Shown: positions 34,112-45,201, counted from the first letter of the stretch. The stretch: DNA of 64,000 nt from Armillaria gallica (GCA_037576215.1 JBANDB010000001.1:2356001-2420000), one strand, 5' to 3'. Numbers and translations: made by a program. The notes: generated by a model not told the origin, from the letters alone.

Positions 34112-37100
34112 GACTAGTGGGAAGGGTAGAAGGGCCTGCGTGCGAGTATATAAGCACCCAACTCGCCATTGTTCTAGTTATACCCGGCACCGCATGCTTC
34201 TTACGTCACATCCAGATTAGGGTTGATTGCGGGTTGAAACACAGGGTTGATTACCGGCCACGTATGATTATCCCGCCCCTTGAGAGTGACGTCGCCTAGG
34301 TGAAACCAGCGCGCAACACCCGCCCTCCATGACAACCCCGATCACTACCGACCTCTCCGCGTCCCGGTCCCGACCCCGACGCGACAGGCGGGTCCTTTAC
34401 AAACGTGTTCCGTGCGGAGCCCACATATTCCCGACGGTCACTCTAATTCCACGTACCTGGGCGGGTCCAGGCTGTCCCACTTCTGCCTGCGCATTGTTTG
34501 TTCTGAATCCGGAAGGTGTTCATTATGCCTCCACGGAACCTTGTCCTGCGTTTGGATGCTCTTGTACGCATTCATTAACGTAGAAGCATCTCGCAGGTTT
34601 CTGTCCCCCGGTATTTGTCTGCTGATCCTCCTCGTTGATCAGCACGACGTCATCTCAACGCCATGGTCTTACTCGCACCGGTAGCGGCCATCAACTTGTG
34701 GTCGCCTATTTTCGACGCGCCACTTGCTCGCTTTTGATCACCGGCTCCCAACTTGAACGGAGACGTCAATCTCTGCGCCGCCTCGACACGGATGTTTTCA
34801 CCAAATGATTTACGGGGCCGCATCTCAGCTATCCGGCTCTCCAAACTTGCGGATATGGACAGCTGTAAGCTTGAATGACGCGGTGCATGCTCAACGACAG
34901 CCTTAAGCTTAAGCTTCCATGTAATTTTTCACCTCCTATGGTACAGCCCCATCTTACTTCCGACCGTTCTCCACTTTGACACTTGTCCCCGTCGCGAGGA
35001 ACCTCCCATTGCAGTATTTTGATTCCTTCTTTGTCTTGCAAGTTCATGCGACCGCACCTGCACGTTTTTAATTCATTCTTTAATCTTCTCGCACCATGCG
35101 GCTGATCATTCTACAGCGCTGTCAACCTTGCCCTCTCGCGCCAAACGTCCAATTCCTCGTTCTATGAATCACGGCAGTACTTGGATGAAAACGGCAGACT
35201 CTCAGATCTCGTGTCTAAGTTGCGCCAGCTGGAATCCATCCTCGGCGAATTACTCTTCGCATAGTTCAGCGTCCAATTTCGGTGCGCTCCCCAGTGTTGG
35301 ACGGGCAGTGACCCAAAGTGGAAAGTCGCAGTAAGGCCCGTGTGACTACATAGTCACCGACTAGTCGTCAAGTCATTTTCTGCCCCGGCTTTCAGGGCGC
35401 GACCAAGTATTACTAAGCGTCTGATGTCCTCACACACTGACCCACACTGAGGCCTGAGGCCTTAACGTGAGGTATGACGACGCTGGGGCCGAGACCGGAC
35501 TCAGAGTCTCGGACCAGGCCTTCGAGGTCACTATGGGGTGGGAAGATGGTCGGGGGCAATGCCCTTGACTAACGACTTGCCCGTGACTTTGCGACTGGCA
35601 CATCACTGGTGCTCTCGGCGTCGAAAGCGACCACCTTTACAAACCACCTCCTCGCTCCGTCTTACCTCCGCCCATCGCGAGAAATCTCCTCACCCCGTTA
35701 GAGCGTTTCGATTCCCGTCCAGCGATGACTGCGGATTCATTCGCGCGCGCTTCCTCAGCGCCATACAACCTCTCGCCCCAACCAATTGTATTGCACCAAA
35801 AGCGCATCAGGGCAGGGAGATGAAAGCGGCGAATTATTCATACCTCGCCCTCTCCCATTCCTCAAACACACGCAAGGATTCCAAAGGTATCCATCCGCGG
35901 CGGATTACACTTCGCCTCCAATCTAGGCCTCACCCACAAAACCCCCGCCCCAAATCCAGCTGACCGCCCGTCTTACCCCCGACCATTCATCGGACATTAA
36001 TTGCTCTTGTTGCGGTCCCGTCTCCTTCAATACCCCTCCGTGCCAGTCGTCCCGCACCACAAACACAACATAAATGAACCAGGGTAGGAGCAATCATTGC
36101 GCCAGCCAAACTTGAAGGTATCCACCTGCGGCACATCCTTATTTCGGTGTAGCACAAAATCTCCCGCCCCAAACCTCCACCCAATTGCGAGAAATCTCCT
36201 TCACTCTGTTAGGCCATTTCAATTCCCGTCCTTGCTTGACTGCTTCCGCAGTTCACGCGCGCGCCCGTCAGTCCTCCGCAGCGCCATACAACCTCTCCCG
36301 CCTGCACCACAAATAAGGCCCCCAGAAGTTCCCTCCAAACTTTGTCCGGCAAATTTGTGGAAAATACGCCTCGAGGGCTGAAGTTCTCCGGCCCGAAAGT
36401 GCCGACGCTGCCGGTTATCGTCATTTTACCGATTTTTGCGCTCTACGGAAGGATTGGACGATGATTTTCTCGTGGTTCGTATCTCAATTTCCTTATCTGC
36501 AATGTCGATGCTGTTCTTTAGAGAGCCTTCCCTGCCGTTCCACCCGCAAAATATGCTAAACTCGTAGTTGGTGCCCCAAGATATGCGAACTCCGGACAAA
36601 GTTTTTGCGTTTTTCCGGGTTTAAATATGCTAAAAACCTGACGGGAGCAGGGCAGGGAGATGGAAACGGCGAACTCTCGGCGAGGTATCCAATTTCAGAG
36701 TGGTAACCTCGCGTTGCTACATAACCTTCTGCCCCGCCCCACAACAGGCCGGCCCTCCACTTCTATTTCGATTCCCTGTCTTCGGCTTCCTCTCCACCCC
36801 TGCTCCTCCCACTGTCATGGCGCGAACGAGTGAGGGGGACCGAGGAGGACTTGTCGGAGAGCAACAAATCCAAAGAAGTTCATGGGTGCCATCAAACTTG
36901 GGCGCAACGTGATAGTGTCCCCAAAACGGAGCTCAAATCTCTGCCTTTCCCTGTATATGAAGGAAACGTCGCTTCCCACACTCGACTGGTAAAAATGTTC
37001 AGAAGATCTCATCTAATTGATAAACGTCATATCGTGTTCAACATCCAAATTAGTTGTCGTGGGGTCCTCGCCAACCCTCTCTGTTTTCCTCGCTCCAGCG

Positions 37101-39119
37101 TTCGCCCACGGTTCTGGCACTCTCACACGGGCCTTCCTTGTTGGCCCCACAATGCTAATTCATTCTTTGTCCTGATACCCCTTTTCCCTTTGTTTGTTCC
37201 ATGCCGACGAATTTTTTTTTGTCGTCGTGCTTATGTTCTGCGCGTACAAAGCATTGATCCATCATCCGTCTCCAGCTGCCATATCAGAAGAATGAACGCC
37301 ACGCCAGTCGACGGCGCATTACTTCTTCAACATCCAAATCTTTGCTTATTTCGGTACGCGTTGCCTCCCCCCGACCTTGTTGACGGGGCCGTTGTTATCG
37401 ATTCCTCACTCTCCATCACGCCCTTCCCGTGCGTTGACTGGCCGCCTCGCATTGTCTTCTCCACCTCGCAAATGTATGGTATAACGTTTGTTAAATGGAA
37501 GTCCCACCGTTTCCGTGTCGTGTGCATGTTCTGGAAGCTCTTGTTCCTTTCATTGTTGGCCCCACAATGCTTTGTTCTGATATCCCATCTCCCTTTGTTT
37601 GTTGGCAGTCAGTACGTGTAACAGGCCGGCGGAATTCTTTATCGATCTATGTTCTGAAGTATCGATCCATCACCCGTCCGTCTACCTTCTGCCACATTAG
37701 AAGGATGTATGAAATGAACGCCATGCCAGCCGAAGTTGAAGGCATCCATCCGCGGCGAATTACTCTTTGCAGTAGTTCAACATCGCGTCGGCGTCACAAG
37801 CGATCACCCCCGCCCCGCCCTCTGACCGTTGCGAGAAATCTCCTCCACTCTGTTGGGGCATTTCGATTCCCTGGTCCTTGGCTTCCTCTCCGGTCACTCG
37901 TCGCATACAAGAACGCATACAAGAACGAAGAGTACGTGGATGTAGGGGGCCGGATAGCAACACATCCAAAACAAGTTCGATGGCGTCGACAGAATTGGGT
38001 GCAACGTGATAGTGTCCCCAAAAGCGGAGCTCGACGCCACCTGCATCTCTGTCTTGCTTCCCATACTCCCAACTTGGACTAGTAAAAATGCTCATCTCAT
38101 TTATACACGTCACTGCGCCAGCCAGCACCTACCGTGTTCAACATCCATACTTGGTTCGGAAGTGTCCTCGCCTCCCACGCCCCACCTCCGAGATCTTGTC
38201 TCTGGTACAAATGCATCCCGGCCTCAACGTTGGAGTATTTCTCACGACAAGATCCTCTCGCTGGGTATCTGTCTTGCCACACTTGCACTTTCTTTGCTCA
38301 CTGATTTGCGTTGGTCTCGACATCCACGGTTTCTTTGTCTTTGATATGTCGGACCATTCTCGATATCCCATGCCAAAGAATCTAAATTTCCAGTGCTGGA
38401 TGCAATGAACCTAATTTGGGGGAATGGGATTTCGGGCGTAACAGGCAGACGAAATTCTTTTTCGTTCTGAGGCATCTGCGTGAATCTATCACCCGTCTGA
38501 TGTGACATGACGGTACCGCTGTCAATAAAGTGTATGAAATGAACGGATAATTCTCGCCCAGAGTGAAAGGAATTCGAAGGATAACAAGAACTTCCGAAAT
38601 AAGTACAAAAGCTCAAAGGTAGCCATGTGGAGACCAAGGTTACGAGACTGGTGGATGTGAATGGCGGCGGCGCATGCCAGCGAAATTTATCCATCAACAT
38701 CCTTTGTACTTTGATTTGATACATTGTTTCTTGACGTCGAGAAGTTGATATCAGGTGTTCATTCCTTATTTTGCCAGTGGCGAGAAGACGATGCTTGAAC
38801 GTTGAAAGTTGTATAGATATCCACAATAATGTTACACAGCACACACGAAAACAGATAAACAAAACAACACCATCCGGAGAGGACGAGAAAGACACAAAGT
38901 AAATTAACTAGCGATACAATCCGACACTTGCAGCTCTATGATGAATGAAAGTGCGAGAGGACGAGTCGAGATGATGAATGAGCGAGTGGGTGGGTTATGC
39001 AGTGGGTAGCGCAGGAAGGGTGGGTGGCGCTCTAGATTTTTCTATATCTAGTACTGAAAGAACCGTCAGCATTCGATGGAGGCGTGAGGGGGTGGGATAG
39101 AACCTACGTATAGCAATGC
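34112..39119. repeat. Repeat-rich region with degenerate modules
   Basis: No gene is supported. Short modules recur with much divergence. GCGAGAAATCTCCT[C/T]CA with TTTCGATTCCC occurs at about 35678, 36185 and 37837. GG[C/T]ATCCATCCGCGGCG with ATTAC is at about 35889 and 37742, with variants at 35232 and 36118. AACGTGATAGTGTCCCCAAAA with GGAGCTC is at 36906 and 38000. CCACAATGCT with CCCTTTGTTTGTT is at 37148 and 37561. GTAACAGGC[C/A]G with ATCACCCGTC is at 37618 and 38438. Copies of a unit of roughly 0.4-1.1 kb seem to have been duplicated in series and then eroded. Long frames here follow the repeats and lack domain character. Confidence 0.6.
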
Positions 39120-39425
39120 TTAGAAGCAGGAGAATCGTGCTGTACGACAGCCAGCTGGGTCGGGCTGGGCCTCAGGGTTTGGTTCCCGGGCCTAAGGACA
39201 AAAAAAGTGAGATGGTGACCAAGATGAAAGCCAACAAAGCGAACGTACATCGACTTCCGGTGCATCGAGGACGGGAACAGGTACGGGTACCGGTTCAGGG
39301 ATCGGTGTGGACGCGACGAGGACAGTCACTAGAGGCGGGGAGTAGTCAGTAAGGCACAAAGAGAAGGGAAGGGGGTAGAACTCACGCGAGCTCAACACCA
39401 AAACGACCAGTGAAACACAGCGCAT
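39120..39425 (-). CDS. Tiny secreted peptide precursor (63 aa), paralogue B
   Basis: Three exons, in transcript order 39425-39386, 39328-39249 and 39191-39120, all with GT-AG borders. The signal peptide is MRCVSLVVLVLSSLTVLVAS. A longer Pro/Val linker follows (TPIPEPVPVPVPVLDAPEVD), and exon 3 ends PEAQPDPAGCRTARFSCF. Exon 1 is 40 nt with the same phase as in paralogue A, and the C-terminal motif N-P-E-A-x-P-D-P-A-G-C-x-T-x-R-F-S-C-(Y/F) is shared. The linker has expanded by PVPV repeats while exon 3 stayed constant, which suggests that the last 20 or so residues are the functional product. The two genes point toward each other with 8.6 kb of repeats between them. There is no dibasic Kex2 site; the only candidate cleavage is near D-A-R at the exon 3 start. 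Confidence 0.75.
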
Positions 39426-40296
39426 ATCGGATTATGTGCAAAAAGAGAGTTTTTAATTGTTCGACAAAAGGGACTGGCGAGAGGAGAACAATAGAGCCCC
39501 TCTCCCCATCTTGAGGGGTTTATATGAGAGGGAGAGCACAAAGCTCAAAGGGAGTTCCATATTCGGACGATACCTTGTTGCGAGGAGGAGAAAGGCTGGG
39601 CCGGATTTGGAACAACGTTAAGATTGCGTGGTTTTTGATCCCAAAGATGGAAATGATGGGACGGGGGGTTGGGATTTGCGTATAATGTCCGCCTGAGGTG
39701 GCGACAGGACTAACGAACTGCCTATATTGGGAGTATCTCCATGGCTCGGGCAGTGGCCGGGACTCGAAAAATTAATCATTTGGCGACGCACGGGATACGA
39801 AGACCAAGGTAGCCCTTGAAGAAGTCCTCACATACAGTCTATAGAGAAGGGGTGTCCTGCGCAGTTGAAGAGAAACCCTGGACCACCAGGCACTTGCAGA
39901 GTCGACAAGTTCACTTTCCGCTAGCGCCAGTTGAGTAGTGGCGAGTTATTTAGTGGCAGGATCAACACATAGGCCGTTAGGGTGGGCAATGTACGACGCG
40001 AGAAGGATGATGTAGGCGCAACGCTGGAAGGTCGCATCAGAATTTGACAGTAACACTCGCCATACCTATCTTCTCCAATTGCCACAGCGCTACAGTTCTG
40101 GAATGGTAACATGATGAGGTTATTGGAGATTCGCGCTGACCAGGCAAGTTAGAGGTCCGACCGGGTGTCACTCCCGATTGATCAAGATTCAGGCTCAAGG
40201 TCGACCGATCAAAGGCTGGCTTCAATTTAAAAGGACGAGCATGAAATGCTGTTAACGGCATAAAAAAGCTTTCTCGACAGTTGTGTTACAGTTTTA

Positions 40297-40622
40297 TAAC
40301 TTGACATTCCGAATGAAGAAGTAGATTCGAGTTTTCCGAAAGAATAAAATACTACTGCACAGTTGTCAGTCAGTGCTCAGTGCTCAGTGCTTGCCACCTG
40401 CCACCACTGGTCCTGGGCCCCGGGGGCCGAGACTCGAAACTCGAGAGAGGGCCAGGAAACAAAAGTGAAAATAGCGAAAAACCGGACCATTGTCGGTAGC
40501 TGGAATCGAACCAACGGCTCTTCGTAATGATATCACCACCACGAAGTGATTTCACCCCCTAATCGATACCGACATTTCAAATTAATGACATTCGCACTAT
40601 TCATAAATCTGAAGCCGTGGGT
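40297..40622. repeat. Duplicated unit, copy A
   Basis: A segment of about 325 bp starting TAACTTGACATTCCGAATGA, running through a CAGTGCTCAGTGCTCAGTGC run and the tRNA-like sequence, and ending GACATTCGCACTATTCATAA ... GAAGCC. It recurs at 40702-41402, where copy B is split by a 345-bp MITE. Confidence 0.8.
40492..40573 (-). pseudogene. Degenerate tRNA-His-like copy
   Basis: Acceptor (GTCGGTA/TACCGAC) and D region match the tRNA at 41273-41353, but the anticodon loop reads TGGTGG, with the invariant U33 changed to G, and the T stem has a mismatch. It lies in duplicated unit A and is probably a tRNA pseudogene. Confidence 0.6.
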
Positions 40623-40851
40623 GAGCATGAGGAGTTGGAATCGGCTTGAACTCGCTTAACTTCCTCATCGATATAGCTATCTTGACGGTCGTTGTGTCGT
40701 AGTTTTATAACCTGACATTCCGAATGAAAAAGTAGATTCGAGTTTTCCGAAAGAAAAAAAAATACTACTGCAGAGTTGTCGGTCACAGTTAGTGACCCAG
40801 TGCACACTGCTTGCTGGTGAGTCGTGACTGTTGGTCCTCCCGAGACTCGTC

Positions 40852-41196
40852 TGGGGTAGCGCACGAAACCTAGGTTTCGTTACACTTGGGTTTATTACCG
40901 GTAACTTACCAGTAAGTTACCTCCCCTCACTGGAAGGATTTTTTTGGAGGTAACTTACCAATCATGTGATTGTCAGATAAGCATTACAATTATATGTATA
41001 TTACTTGTACAAGATAGAGGTAGATATATCCAGTACTTCCAGATGTATAACAGCTCCCGAGAGAGAGAAAATGAGGAAACACGCGAAGATACAGAACATG
41101 AAAAATCTGTAATTGCCGTGCGCTCGTCATGTGAGTGGGCATGTGATAGGTAAGTAACGGTAAGTTACCGTAACAAACGGTTACTTACCTGCCCTA
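40852..41196. mobile_element. hAT-type MITE, 345 bp, 8-bp target duplication
   Basis: The element begins TGGGGTAGCGCAC and ends TTACTTACCTGCCCTA. The terminal TGGGGTAG/TAGGGCAG are imperfect inverted repeats. GACTCGTC flanks both sides (40844-40851 and 41197-41204). The interior near each end is packed with GTAACTTAC/GTAAGTTAC palindromes. It interrupts duplicated unit B; comparison with unit A shows the empty-site layout. There is no coding capacity. Confidence 0.8.
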
Positions 41197-41272
41197 GACT
41201 CGTCACTCGACTCATCGAGACTCGAGAGAGAGCCTAGAAACAAAAGTTGAAACAGTAGAAAATCAGATTACT

Positions 41273-41353
41273 GTCGGTAGCTGGAATCGAACCAGCGGCT
41301 CTTCGGAATGATTTTACCACAACGAAGTGATTTAACCCCTAATCGATACCGAC
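41273..41353 (-). tRNA. tRNA-His(GTG) with 10-nt intron
   Basis: A complete cloverleaf of 71 nt plus a 10-nt intron: acceptor GTCGGTA/TACCGAC (7 pairs), D stem GATT/AATC with loop AGGGGTTA, anticodon stem CTTCG/CGAAG with loop TTGTGGC (anticodon GTG), variable AGCC, T arm GCTGG-TTCGATT-CCAGC (5 pairs). The intron TAAAATCATT is at the canonical site after position 37. The B box GGTTCGATTCC is perfect. The base after the acceptor stem is A, fitting a discriminator, and a TTTT terminator follows about 12 nt downstream. Confidence 0.7.
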
Positions 41354-41526
41354 ATTCCAAATTGATGACATTCGCACTATTCATACATCTGAAGCCCTGG
41401 GTGGGAAAAAAAATTATGCATAAGTAATGTTCAACTTCCATACAATATTGAAGTTATATCATACGAAAAGATCCTCTTTACAGGTATTCCTCCATCCGAT
41501 GGTATTATCATAATCCTGCGGCCTTT

Positions 41527-42591
41527 TCAATCGGCACCGTGGTTGGCTAAGAACGCCCCTCCCCGTCCACTTCTGAATGATTGCCTATCTCCTCCCATTG
41601 AGAGGCCCCGACTGGGAAACCCACTCTCATCAACGGCATCCCCCTTGGAACCGAGTCTCTGGGGAAATGAGTGTCCCACAGGTGACGCTAACGACTGAGA
41701 TTGTGTTGAAGACGTCCCAGAAGAACGCGACTTGGACTTTGAAGACTTCTTCTTCTTTATAGGGAGGGATGAAGGAGTGAGATTAGGTAAATGAGCGGTG
41801 GGGGCGAGCTGTTGGCTGTGGTACCGAATCTGCGAAGAGGCGTCCGACGAAGTAAGTCGCGAATCAGACCCGCCACTGCTGCCATGGTGCTCTCTCCTGC
41901 CGACATACATTCCTCCGTCAAGGTCTGCACCATCGTCTGCTTCGGTATCGACATCTGGATGAGACGGAGGGGGCGTGCTGTAGAACCCGGGAGAGGGAAT
42001 ATGCGGATACTCTCCAGTGACAGAGCCACTGCCCTGAAATCCCTCAAACTCCTCGCCATCTACAGACCCAGCAGCCAAAGCCTGCGCAAGCCGCTTTATC
42101 TCCTTACGCTCTCGTCTTCGCTTGCGCCGTTCCTCTTTCGCACGCCTTTCCTCCTCCTCTGCTGCCCGTGCTCGCTCCTGGAGCTGTTCCGGAGTCATGC
42201 TGTCTATCGCTGCCGAGTCAAGCGGTGCAGCGTCAGAGTCAAAGCCCGTAGAAGATGTGCGCGAACGGCGAAGGGTGTTGTCATCCTCGTCTTCGTCAAG
42301 ATGGATGGGGGGTTTCGGTTTCCCGAAGAGGTTGAACCCAAAGAATGTTATATGCCTAGTTTGTCGCTTTTTCTTCCTTCTGCGGTTGCTGTCACCGATA
42401 TTTGAGTGCAGAGACAACGTCTCAGCCTCCGTGTCAGTTTCCGGGTCCTGCAGCAAGTGTTCGAGGTTTTGGGGCAGCCGCTGATAGCCGCTGTTGGTGG
42501 GGTCGTCACGATCATGAACCTCTTTGGCGAGGCAGGGCATGCAAGCGGATATCGCAGCATGGAAGGAATCCGACCAGGAAAATGAGTCCAT
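41527..42591 (-). CDS. Charged single-exon protein, unknown function
   Basis: One frame of 354 codons starts MDSFSWSDSFHAAISACMPC. The N terminus is ordered, with two Cys (ISACMPCLAKEV) that could be acylated. A basic patch follows (NRRRKKKRQTRHITFFGFNL then FGKPKPPIHLDED). Next is a strongly charged helix likely to form a coiled coil (ERARAAEEEERRAKEERRKR), and then a Ser/Pro/Gly-rich tail with KKKKSSKSKSRSSG. There is no signal peptide or membrane span. I do not recognise the family; the N-terminal Cys and adjacent basic-aromatic patch would suit a peripheral membrane protein, which is inference only. Confidence 0.75.
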   Translation of the reverse strand: MDSFSWSDSFHAAISACMPCLAKEVHDRDDPTNSGYQRLPQNLEHLLQDPETDTEAETLSLHSNIGDSNRRRKKKRQTRHITFFGFNLFGKPKPPIHLDEDEDDNTLRRSRTSSTGFDSDAAPLDSAAIDSMTPEQLQERARAAEEEERRAKEERRKRRRERKEIKRLAQALAAGSVDGEEFEGFQGSGSVTGEYPHIPSPGFYSTPPPSHPDVDTEADDGADLDGGMYVGRREHHGSSGGSDSRLTSSDASSQIRYHSQQLAPTAHLPNLTPSSLPIKKKKSSKSKSRSSGTSSTQSQSLASPVGHSFPQRLGSKGDAVDESGFPSRGLSMGGDRQSFRSGRGGAFLANHGAD

Positions 42592-43129
42592 GGCTGTGGT
42601 GGGAAGGAAAGGAAAAAGTCGTATGTTAGTTGAGTTTAGAGGTCAAGCGCATGATAAAGCCGCGTGGCACGGAGTTGCCGGTCGGGTTTTCAAATGCCCC
42701 ACATCGCTTTTTGCCTTCTTTGAGTGATGCAGATGTTCGGGCCCGCTTGCAGGGCGCAGTCATTGCACTTTGGGATATCTGGTCGGGATCCCCGCGAAAA
42801 CTTTATCTTTCTATCACAGTAGAAAAAGGAGAGTTACAAAGACAGTGCGCTAAATTAAATCTCGTGTAGATATCAAGGGAGATGACATATTGGCAGACAA
42901 TGTATTGGACGACAACCAATTAGAAGTACTGGACAAGGAACCAATCGAGTTCGGCATCGGTACACACACCTCCACCATACCACCAAGAAATAAAACAGAA
43001 TACATCTGCATCTTAATGTCGTTCGCTTAATCTTTCTCATCCATCGCTTCACCACGGCTCCTCTGTATAGGCAATCATGATGTATAGGGACGGCCATGGC
43101 TGACTCGTGGCAGCGTCCGCGCCACATGA

Positions 43130-43790
43130 GGTAAGTACATATGCTCACCGAGTTGAATGTCATTAACTAGACCTCTCTAGATTAATGGCGGCGTTGTAAA
43201 GGGTCGAACCAAATATCCGAGAAGCAACGAGTAAATGATGCGCCTCGGGCCGGAATCAAGATACGGGATCGTATTATGTGCTCAGCCCCACTGGGATACA
43301 AAAATGCATTTCCCACTAGGTGACTTCTTCGAATCCTATTGAGTTGCCGGTAAGTATATTTATGCTCTCCGGGTTATACGATTTTTAAAGGAGACGTCTA
43401 GATAAATTTGCAGCGTTATTATAGCTTCAAACAAGTTCTTGCGATCCGAGAATTTATCTAATGTATACTCGAGAAGCACGCACGCTCCACCGGGACGACA
43501 AAATGTGCTGTAGTACATGGGAAGTAGTTTCCCGCTGATATCATGTTCCTGTTGAATCACCGTTAAGTACGCATGCTCGAGTGATATATGTCCCCGACCA
43601 GACCTCTCTAGATGATTCTGCAGTGCTATATGACCCTTCAGAGTTGTTGAAATAGGTCGCGATGTGGGGAATGAATCAGCGTATTCAAGCGTATTCAAGT
43701 AATGCATGGTACATGCCTCGAGCCGCCATTGAGATACGGGAGTGCAGCACACCGGGGTATCAAAATGCGCCGCTCCCGTTTCCAGCGGGT
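43130..43790 (+). repeat. Three diverged tandem units of about 220 bp
   Basis: Units begin near 43130, 43350 and 43562 with GTAAGTA.. ATGCTC, carry (GA)CCTCTCTAGAT.AAT..TGCAGCG, and the first and third also share GAGATACGGGA/AAGATACGGGA with GGGTATCAAAATGC-like text. They sit directly upstream of the thaumatin-like gene. The 130-codon frame on the - strand here follows the repeats. 42592-43129 shows nothing else. Confidence 0.6.
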
Positions 43791-44012
43791 TTCACACCAA
43801 ATATATTGTTCGATTCCCGAGAGCTACCATCCCATCTATGCAGGGGCACGGCTTTAAATTTGTTCTCAGTCGCATGCTTAACACTCACGGCGTTTCAAAC
43901 TAATCAATGTGATAATAGATCCTTGTGGATAACTATCATTTTCTGTAGTATAAAAGGACGCGCCTCTTCAACAAAAACTTCATCGTGCTCTGCCCGGTAT
44001 TTTCTTACGGAT

Positions 44013-44824
44013 ATGTTCTCCAAAATCATCTCCTTCGCTGCTATCATCTTTGTCTACGGTGCTACTCTGGTCCATGCGGAGTCGCATACCGTCAAATTCG
44101 TTAACAGGTCAGTATGCTGCAAAGCGAAGTTCGAATCTGAGTGCTGACTAGTTTTTCTCCTCCAGGTGTGGTCGCGGAACTGTATATATTATTTCCCTCT
44201 TGCGCCCCTGTGGACCGTGGCTGACCCTTCTGTTATAGCCTACACTCAGTCAAAACTTCAAGACCTTGTCCACCGGCGGCGACTACACCGCAAACGGGCC
44301 ATTTGAGGCTGCTGTCGCGTGAGTGGCCCCTTCGCATTCGGGTATGATTATAAATTCCATTGGCCTAACGATATTTTCAGCTGGCTCGACACAGGTTCTT
44401 GCGGTTTCCAAGGCACAGGCTGCACCCTCGTAGAGTTGACTCTGAAGAATCCTACCTCGCCCGGAGCTGGATCCAGCGCAGACGTTTCGCTGATTCCTCC
44501 GTGAGTAGCTACATATCGGCTTCGATCATAATGGTTAATGTATTACATCCAGACATACGTTCAACGTCGCGGCTGGATTCTCATACTTCAACGGATGTAA
44601 TGGCCAGGGAAAAACTTGTGCGTCTGTTAATCTGTTGCTCGAAGGGATCTAACCATGGTTGCAGGCTCCAATGCTAACTGTCCCAGCACGGACGCTTTCC
44701 ACGTCACTACTGACTACGGTGCTCAAGTCCAGTGCCAAGCGAACAATGTGAGCGGACCTATCGACCGATCATTTTGCAGATCCTGATCCTCTTTCAGGTC
44801 GGATTGACTATTACTTTCTGTTAA
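44013..44824 (+). CDS. Secreted thaumatin-like 'glycopeptide'
   Basis: Six exons. The signal peptide is MFSKIISFAAIIFVYGATLV with HA following. The mature protein begins ESHTVKFVNRCGRGTP, then NFKTLSTGGDYTANGPFEAA, GSCGFQGTGCTLVELTLKNP, ADVSLIPPHTFNVAAGFSYF and NGCNGQGKTCSNANC, and ends VQCQANNVGLTITFC. The paired Cys pattern and the VxFxNxCGxGTP, STGG and SLIPPH motifs place it in the small thaumatin-like family annotated as glycopeptides in mushrooms. These are secreted, disulfide-rich proteins of about 150 residues. Exon borders are 44013-44107, 44166-44181 or so, then about 44240, 44382, 44552, 44663 and 44798 onward. Function in this family is unsettled (cell-wall or defence related). 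Confidence 0.85.
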
Positions 44825-45201
44825 ATGTAAATTCCAGTACACCCCTACGTATGGTTATCGTCTACTTAGCGGCGACGCGAATTGTCATGTTTCTCAACCG
44901 ATAGCTCCGCTCTTTAAATTTTAAAAACAATTGGTTAATTGTTCCGTCAGGTTCACTGAACGGTCCGTTGCAGCTCCTGAGCTACCTTGACCAGTTCGAT
45001 GACAGTAAGGTATACTTCAGTGCTGCTGGGATCAAGTCGCGCTGAGCACCAGGGTCAACGAGCAGAAGGCCTGGAATGTAACTTGAAATCCTTTATTTCC
45101 ATATCCTTTTGCAGCAACCTGGAGGAAGGTTCTATTGGTGATATGCGTCTTTCATTTATAACTTGATAGCAAATATAATACAGGCACGTCAGTATCCTTC
45201 T
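44825..45201. other. Intergenic between convergent genes
   Basis: No gene is seen. The stretch lies between the 3' ends of the thaumatin-like gene and the F-box gene, so it mostly represents 3' UTRs. Confidence 0.5.

Noticed and set aside
33531..34220. 229-codon + strand frame
   Set aside because: It is antisense to the 33446-34111 gene, whose protein looks far more natural and has a suitable start and upstream TATA.
36830..37621. 263-codon frame as a gene
   Set aside because: It spans several eroded repeat modules, has low-complexity hydrophobic text and no domain; related modules nearby carry stops.
41791..42405. 204-codon + strand frame
   Set aside because: It is antisense to the 41527-42591 gene and lacks any domain feature.
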